Source of the DNA: Ohtaekwangia sp036503775
GTDB taxonomy: Bacteria > Bacteroidota > Bacteroidia > Cytophagales > Cyclobacteriaceae
DNA length: 44,570 nucleotides
NCBI GenBank assembly: GCA_036503775.1
Contig: DASXWH010000152.1
Coordinates: 1-44,570, forward strand
Reading direction: 5' to 3'
The notes under the pieces are model-generated. The model worked only from the letters and a program-made list of their open reading frames with translations. It searched no databases and was not told the origin of the DNA. Numbering within the stretch: position 1 is the first letter of the stretch; each line of letters opens with the position of its first letter. Position numbers and translations under genes: made by a program. This document shows positions 40,765 to 44,570 of the stretch, piece after piece.

Positions 40765-41715
40765 ATGACCCTAACGCTTAAGCGCATTTTTTTAACTGTA
40801 GTTGGTTCACTGGTGTTGGTATCGCTATCGTGGGCACAACAATACCCGGTGTTCTCACAATACTACTTCAATGAACTGGTGATTAATCCAGCTTATGCCG
40901 GAGCCAACGTTCAACTGAGTGCTACCGCAATGTACCGCAACCAGTGGGTGAATTTTCCCGGAGCCCCACGGACATTCAATTTCAGTGGCCACACGGCCCT
41001 GATGAAAAACAAGATCGGAGTCGGCCTGATGATCAATCACGATGAGATTGGAAGTTATAAGAATGAGCACATCTATGCCAGCTATGCCTATAAGCTTCAC
41101 TTCCCCAACGCTACGCTGGCGATGGGATTGCAGGCTGGTATAAATCTGCTCGGTGCCGACTTCAGCAAACTCGATTTACAGAACCCGGACGATGCATCGT
41201 TTCTGGCTTTCACCAAAAATGTAAAGCCCAATTTTGGAGCAGGACTCTACTATACTAAAAAGAATTTCTTCCTCGGTCTTTCAGTTCCATTCATTCTGAA
41301 TAACAGTGTGATCAATTCCGTGGAAGACCTGGTGGGTGAAATCCGTGAGGCCCGTTACTATTTCCTGCGCGGTGGTGCGGTACTTCCCCTGAGCCGGGAT
41401 GAGAAAGTAAAAATCAATCCGTCTTTCCTGGTTCGTTCGCAGGAAGGTATGCCGTTGAGTTTTGATGTGAACATGGCATTTATCTTCTATGATGTATTTA
41501 GCATTGGAGAATCATTCCGTCTGGGTGATTCTTTTATTACATTTATCGATCTGAAACTCACGGACAAGATTCACTTCAGCTATTCATATGACTGGACCCT
41601 GTCTGACCTGAACCAATTCTCCAATGGTTCTCATGAGTTCGTGATCAACTTCAGAACGATTATCCGGGGTGTACACAAGAACCCTGAGTGTCCTCAGTAT
41701 TACGATTACCGCTAA
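40765..41715 (+). CDS. PorP/SprF-family type IX secretion membrane protein
   Basis: The 316-residue protein has a signal peptide (RIFLTVVGSLVLVSLSWAQ) and the classic PorP/SprF opening QYPVFSQYYFNELVINPAYAG, then MYRNQWVNFPGAPRTFNFS, GLQAGINLLG, NFGAGLYYTKKNFFLGLSVP, and a C-terminal strand HEFVINFRTI ending in a short tail. It lacks the SPOR domain of the other PorP in this window. It begins 10 bases after the giant adhesin gene, matching sprB-sprF order in Flavobacterium johnsoniae, where SprF is needed to export SprB. It is convergent with ppk1 (19-base gap). Confidence 0.93.
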   Translation: MTLTLKRIFLTVVGSLVLVSLSWAQQYPVFSQYYFNELVINPAYAGANVQLSATAMYRNQWVNFPGAPRTFNFSGHTALMKNKIGVGLMINHDEIGSYKNEHIYASYAYKLHFPNATLAMGLQAGINLLGADFSKLDLQNPDDASFLAFTKNVKPNFGAGLYYTKKNFFLGLSVPFILNNSVINSVEDLVGEIREARYYFLRGGAVLPLSRDEKVKINPSFLVRSQEGMPLSFDVNMAFIFYDVFSIGESFRLGDSFITFIDLKLTDKIHFSYSYDWTLSDLNQFSNGSHEFVINFRTIIRGVHKNPECPQYYDYR

Positions 41716-41734
41716 AGGGATCGGATAGCAGGTA

Positions 41735-43864
41735 CTAGAATATTTTTGCTTCCATCACCGTGTTGCGTGTTACGTGATAGAATTCTTTATGAATGTTGAA
41801 GGGAGGCTCCCCATTTAATTCCTTAATGCTGTAGGTGCCATCCTCATTCATGGTATAGGAGTTCACATTGTCCTTTAGATTGTACCGCAGATTATTGATT
41901 GCCTGCTTCTTTAAGAATTCATCTTCCAACTGAAAGAGCGATTCAATTCTACGATCAAAGCTGCGGACCATCGCATCGGCACTTCCGATATATACCTTCG
42001 GGTTTCCGTCATTGTGGAAATAGTATATCCTGGAGTGCTCCAGATATTCACCTACAATCGAAATCACCTGAATATTTTCACTTACATCTTTTCTTCCCGG
42101 TCTGAGGCAGCACATCCCCCGGACAATCAGTTTGACCTGTGCTCCGGCCTGTGAAGCCTGATATAGTTCATCAATAAGCTCCTTATCCTGGAACGAGTTC
42201 AGTTTGATGACCACTCCGGCTGTCATTCCATTTCGTGCATTCTCGGCTTCTCTTCGGATCAGGTTACACAACTGAATACGCATATCGCGTGGCGAAGTGA
42301 TCAGATTACGATAGGTGGACGGCTGTGAATGACCCGTAATGACATTGAAGAACTCTGAAACATCGTTGGCATACACCTCTTTGGTGGTAAGCAAACCGAT
42401 ATCCACATACAGACGGGAAGTACTTTCATTATAGTTGCCACTGGAAAGATGAACATAGCGGTAAACCTTGTCATCCTCTTCCTTACGAACAATGAGTAAT
42501 AACTTCGTGTGTGTTTTTAAACTACTTATTCCGTAGATCACAAAGCAACCCGCTTTCTGCAGACGTTGTGCTTCACGAAGGTTGTTTTCTTCATCAAACC
42601 TTGCCTTAACTTCAAACAGCACCGAAACGTGTTTTCCGTTTTCAGCGGCACGAAGCAAGGCTGATGTAACACGTGATTCACGGGCTACCCGATAAATAGT
42701 GATCTTGATGGAAAGGACATACGGGTCATCAGCCGCTTTTTCCAGAAGCTCCAGTACGGATTCCATGGAATTGTACGGATGGTGAAGCAGTATATCCCTC
42801 TCCTTTAACACCTCGAACAAATCGCGGGTACCTTGCTCCGGAAAATTCAATGGCTTGACCGGGTCAGGAGGCTGTGAACGTCTTGTCTTAAATTCTTTAT
42901 GACCAATGATCTGCATGAGCCCGTTCAACTCAAGCATACTATCTTTTGGCGCATAGAATATGTTGAACTCATCAAGATCCCACTGGATCTTTAAGAGTCG
43001 CATCATCCAGGGATCAGGATTTTCTTCAACCTCGAGGCGAACAACACGTCCTGTTCTACGTGTCTTCAGTTTGCGTTTCAGGTCTTCCAGAAAATTAGAT
43101 TCAATATCTTCACTCTCTTCCAAAGTAAAATCGCCATTCCGGTTGATCCGAAATAGATTCACACTCTCTACTTCGATATTTCTGAAAAGGTGATGAATAT
43201 TATGGCGAATGATCTCCTCGATAGGAACAAACAGGATCAGGTCATCTTCACCTTTCAATTCCCAAAAACGGGGAAGATTCTGCGGAACCTGAATGAAGGA
43301 TATCTTCTGCGGATTCTGAATGTCTACCGGATTCTTCGTCACCACCCCAAACAACAGACGGTTATTCATCAGTGTTGGAAAAGTATGGTACGTATCAAAA
43401 ACCATCGGTGTAAGCATCGGAAAGATGGTTCTCGTAAAGTAGTCGTTTACACTTTTGGTGTTCTCAATGGACAGATCCTTGTATTCCGCTATGACAAATC
43501 CATTTTTTGAGAAGAGTGGTTTTAATTTCTTCGCAAAATAATCCCCTTGGGCTTGATAGAATTTGTTCGTTTCCGTCAATAATAGTTTCCGGAAAGGTTC
43601 TTCCCGCAGTCCACTATAATCAAATCGTTCTTTACCGTAGTCGAGATAATTGTACAAGCTACCGAGACGGATGGTGCAAAACTCATCGAGATTGGACGCG
43701 GTGATAGAGAGAAATTTCAGCCGGTCAAAAATACTCCGGTCGATATGCCGGGCCTGATCAAGCACCCGGTAATTGAACTGCAGCCAACTCAGATCACGGC
43801 TGATATAATTACTTTCAGCAATCTGCTGTTTCAGCTTATCGATAGAGAGGAGGGCCTCATTCAT
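41735..43864 (-). CDS. ppk1: Polyphosphate kinase 1
   Basis: PPK1 makes polyphosphate from ATP at the membrane or in the cytoplasm. The 709-residue protein has the N-domain start YISRDLSWLQFNYRVLDQA, the head domain, and the two phospholipase-D-like C-domains. The phosphorylated His is His452 in SLKTHTKLLL, with RFDEENN just before it, and the second catalytic His is His610 in YLEHSRIYYF. VRGMCCLRPG and YIGSADAMVRSFDRRIE complete the nucleotide site. It starts at ATG 43864. The gap upstream (to gyrB) holds an inverted repeat. Confidence 0.96.
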   Translation of the reverse strand: MNEALLSIDKLKQQIAESNYISRDLSWLQFNYRVLDQARHIDRSIFDRLKFLSITASNLDEFCTIRLGSLYNYLDYGKERFDYSGLREEPFRKLLLTETNKFYQAQGDYFAKKLKPLFSKNGFVIAEYKDLSIENTKSVNDYFTRTIFPMLTPMVFDTYHTFPTLMNNRLLFGVVTKNPVDIQNPQKISFIQVPQNLPRFWELKGEDDLILFVPIEEIIRHNIHHLFRNIEVESVNLFRINRNGDFTLEESEDIESNFLEDLKRKLKTRRTGRVVRLEVEENPDPWMMRLLKIQWDLDEFNIFYAPKDSMLELNGLMQIIGHKEFKTRRSQPPDPVKPLNFPEQGTRDLFEVLKERDILLHHPYNSMESVLELLEKAADDPYVLSIKITIYRVARESRVTSALLRAAENGKHVSVLFEVKARFDEENNLREAQRLQKAGCFVIYGISSLKTHTKLLLIVRKEEDDKVYRYVHLSSGNYNESTSRLYVDIGLLTTKEVYANDVSEFFNVITGHSQPSTYRNLITSPRDMRIQLCNLIRREAENARNGMTAGVVIKLNSFQDKELIDELYQASQAGAQVKLIVRGMCCLRPGRKDVSENIQVISIVGEYLEHSRIYYFHNDGNPKVYIGSADAMVRSFDRRIESLFQLEDEFLKKQAINNLRYNLKDNVNSYTMNEDGTYSIKELNGEPPFNIHKEFYHVTRNTVMEAKIF

Positions 43865-43880
43865 GGGTATTCAATACTAT

Positions 43881-43918
43881 GTTTCCGGCAATTTACAATC
43901 CTGTAACTTCCCGGAAAC
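43881..43918. repeat. Inverted repeat between gyrB and ppk1
   Basis: GTTTCCGG (43881-43888) and CCGGAAAC (43911-43918) are perfect 8-base complements 22 bases apart, between the gyrB stop (43941) and the ppk1 start (43864). No T-run follows, so it may be an operator for ppk1 or an mRNA structure rather than a terminator. Confidence 0.4.
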
Positions 43919-43940
43919 AATTTCTTAGTTTACGATTTCT

Positions 43941-44570
43941 TTAAATATCAATGCGGGCGTACTTCGCATTTTTCTCAATAAACTCTCTTCGCGGAGCAAC
44001 TTCATCGCCCATCAGCATGGAGAAAAGGTGGTCTGCCTCCGCTGCTGATTCTATGCTCACAAGCTTCAGTGATCGCTTGGATGGATCCATGGTTGTCGTC
44101 CACAGCTGTTCAGGGTTCATTTCACCCAGACCTTTATAACGCTGAACGTTAACTGAATCTTCTTTACCTCCGCCCAGCTCGGCCACAAGCGCAATCCGTT
44201 CTTCTTCTGTCCAGCAGTAACGCTCTTCCTTACCCTTTTTCACCAGGTATAGCGGTGGTAAAGCGATGTATACAAACCCTTTCTCGATAAGCTCGCGCAT
44301 GTACCTGAAAAAGAATGTCAGAATCAGCGTCCGAATATGGCTACCGTCCACGTCAGCATCGGTCATGATGATGATCTTGTGGTAGCGCAACTTCTCAATG
44401 TTGAATGCCCCTTCACCCTCGCCATCACCAATGCCCGTACCAATGGCAGTGATCATCGTCCGGATTTCGTTGTTCTGAAGCACCTTGTCCAGACGCGCTT
44501 TCTCCACGTTGATGAGCTTGCCGCGAATCGGAAGAATCGCTTGGAACTTGCGGTCGCGCCCCTGCTTGGC
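43941..44570 (-). CDS. gyrB: DNA gyrase subunit B, C-terminal part (gene continues beyond window)
   Basis: The frame is open to the window edge, giving the last 209 residues. It begins AKQGRDRKFQAILPIRGKLI and shows the Toprim metal-binding motif IIIMTDADVDGSHIRTL, ALPPLYLVKKGKEERY, and the C-terminal QRYKGLGEMNPEQLWTTTMD, MLMGDEVAPRREFIEKNA. These are type II topoisomerase B-subunit sequences. The YKGLGEMNPEQLW and MGDEVAPRR ends fit GyrB better than ParE. The protein ends in ARIDI, the usual GyrB end. With GyrA it supercoils DNA in the cytoplasm. Confidence 0.93.
   Translation of the reverse strand, partial: AKQGRDRKFQAILPIRGKLINVEKARLDKVLQNNEIRTMITAIGTGIGDGEGEGAFNIEKLRYHKIIIMTDADVDGSHIRTLILTFFFRYMRELIEKGFVYIALPPLYLVKKGKEERYCWTEEERIALVAELGGGKEDSVNVQRYKGLGEMNPEQLWTTTMDPSKRSLKLVSIESAAEADHLFSMLMGDEVAPRREFIEKNAKYARIDI

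Noticed and set aside
1..44570. CRISPR arrays, insertion sequences, prophage, tRNA or rRNA genes
   Set aside because: No regular short repeats with spacers, transposase or integrase motifs, cloverleaf sequences or rRNA-like stretches were seen in the gaps.

Overview
The window looks like a chromosomal segment of a gliding-type Bacteroidota bacterium, most likely of the order Cytophagales; I cannot name the species. The evidence is PorP/SprF outer-membrane proteins beside giant proteins with gliding-motility type C-terminal domains, PorT-type barrels, an FG-GAP/ASPIC lipoprotein, a head-GIN (DUF2807) protein, moderate GC, and several promoters of the Bacteroidetes form (TTTG, about 19 bases, TAnnTTTG). 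I see no tRNA, rRNA, CRISPR array, insertion sequence or prophage. Genes are dense; the longest gap is about 245 bases.

Bases 1-16.7 kb are all on the minus strand. Read in the direction of transcription they are: a 1110-residue FG-GAP/ASPIC lipoprotein; a vanadium-haloperoxidase/PAP2-type lipoprotein with its own promoter; glpF and glpK; a GT-A glycosyltransferase with a good promoter; a spore-photoproduct-lyase-like radical SAM protein; glpD; a membrane DUF3179 protein; a ROK sugar kinase; a PfkB sugar kinase; beta-phosphoglucomutase; and a GH65 disaccharide phosphorylase cut by the window edge. This supports glycerol uptake and oxidation, plus phosphorolytic use of an alpha-glucobiose, probably maltose. 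GH65 would give glucose and beta-glucose-1-phosphate, PgmB would give glucose-6-phosphate, and the ROK kinase would phosphorylate the free glucose. A divergent exported GH13 amylase (16.9-18.75 kb) could supply the maltose.

Bases 18.8-22.6 kb hold an unrecognised lipoprotein, a head-GIN protein, a small TerB-like protein and a TPR membrane protein. The last ends in a histidine-kinase phosphoacceptor domain but has no ATPase domain. Bases 22.6-27.5 kb are a methionine/one-carbon operon: a complete SAM-I riboswitch, then a methionine synthase split into two overlapping genes (homocysteine half and pterin/B12/activation half), then metF.

Bases 27.5-43.9 kb begin with ppx (polyphosphate breakdown) and end with ppk1 (polyphosphate synthesis). 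Between them lie a PorT-type barrel and a four-gene surface-adhesin locus. That locus is a PorP barrel fused to a peptidoglycan-binding SPOR domain, a 1090-residue FG-GAP/Ig/PKD protein, a 2148-residue protein with about fourteen two-cysteine SprB-like repeats, and a second PorP/SprF 10 bases downstream. Both large proteins end in type-B (gliding-associated) secretion domains, so the locus reads as two type IX adhesin/partner pairs. It is the most interesting part of the window. The window ends in the 3' part of gyrB.
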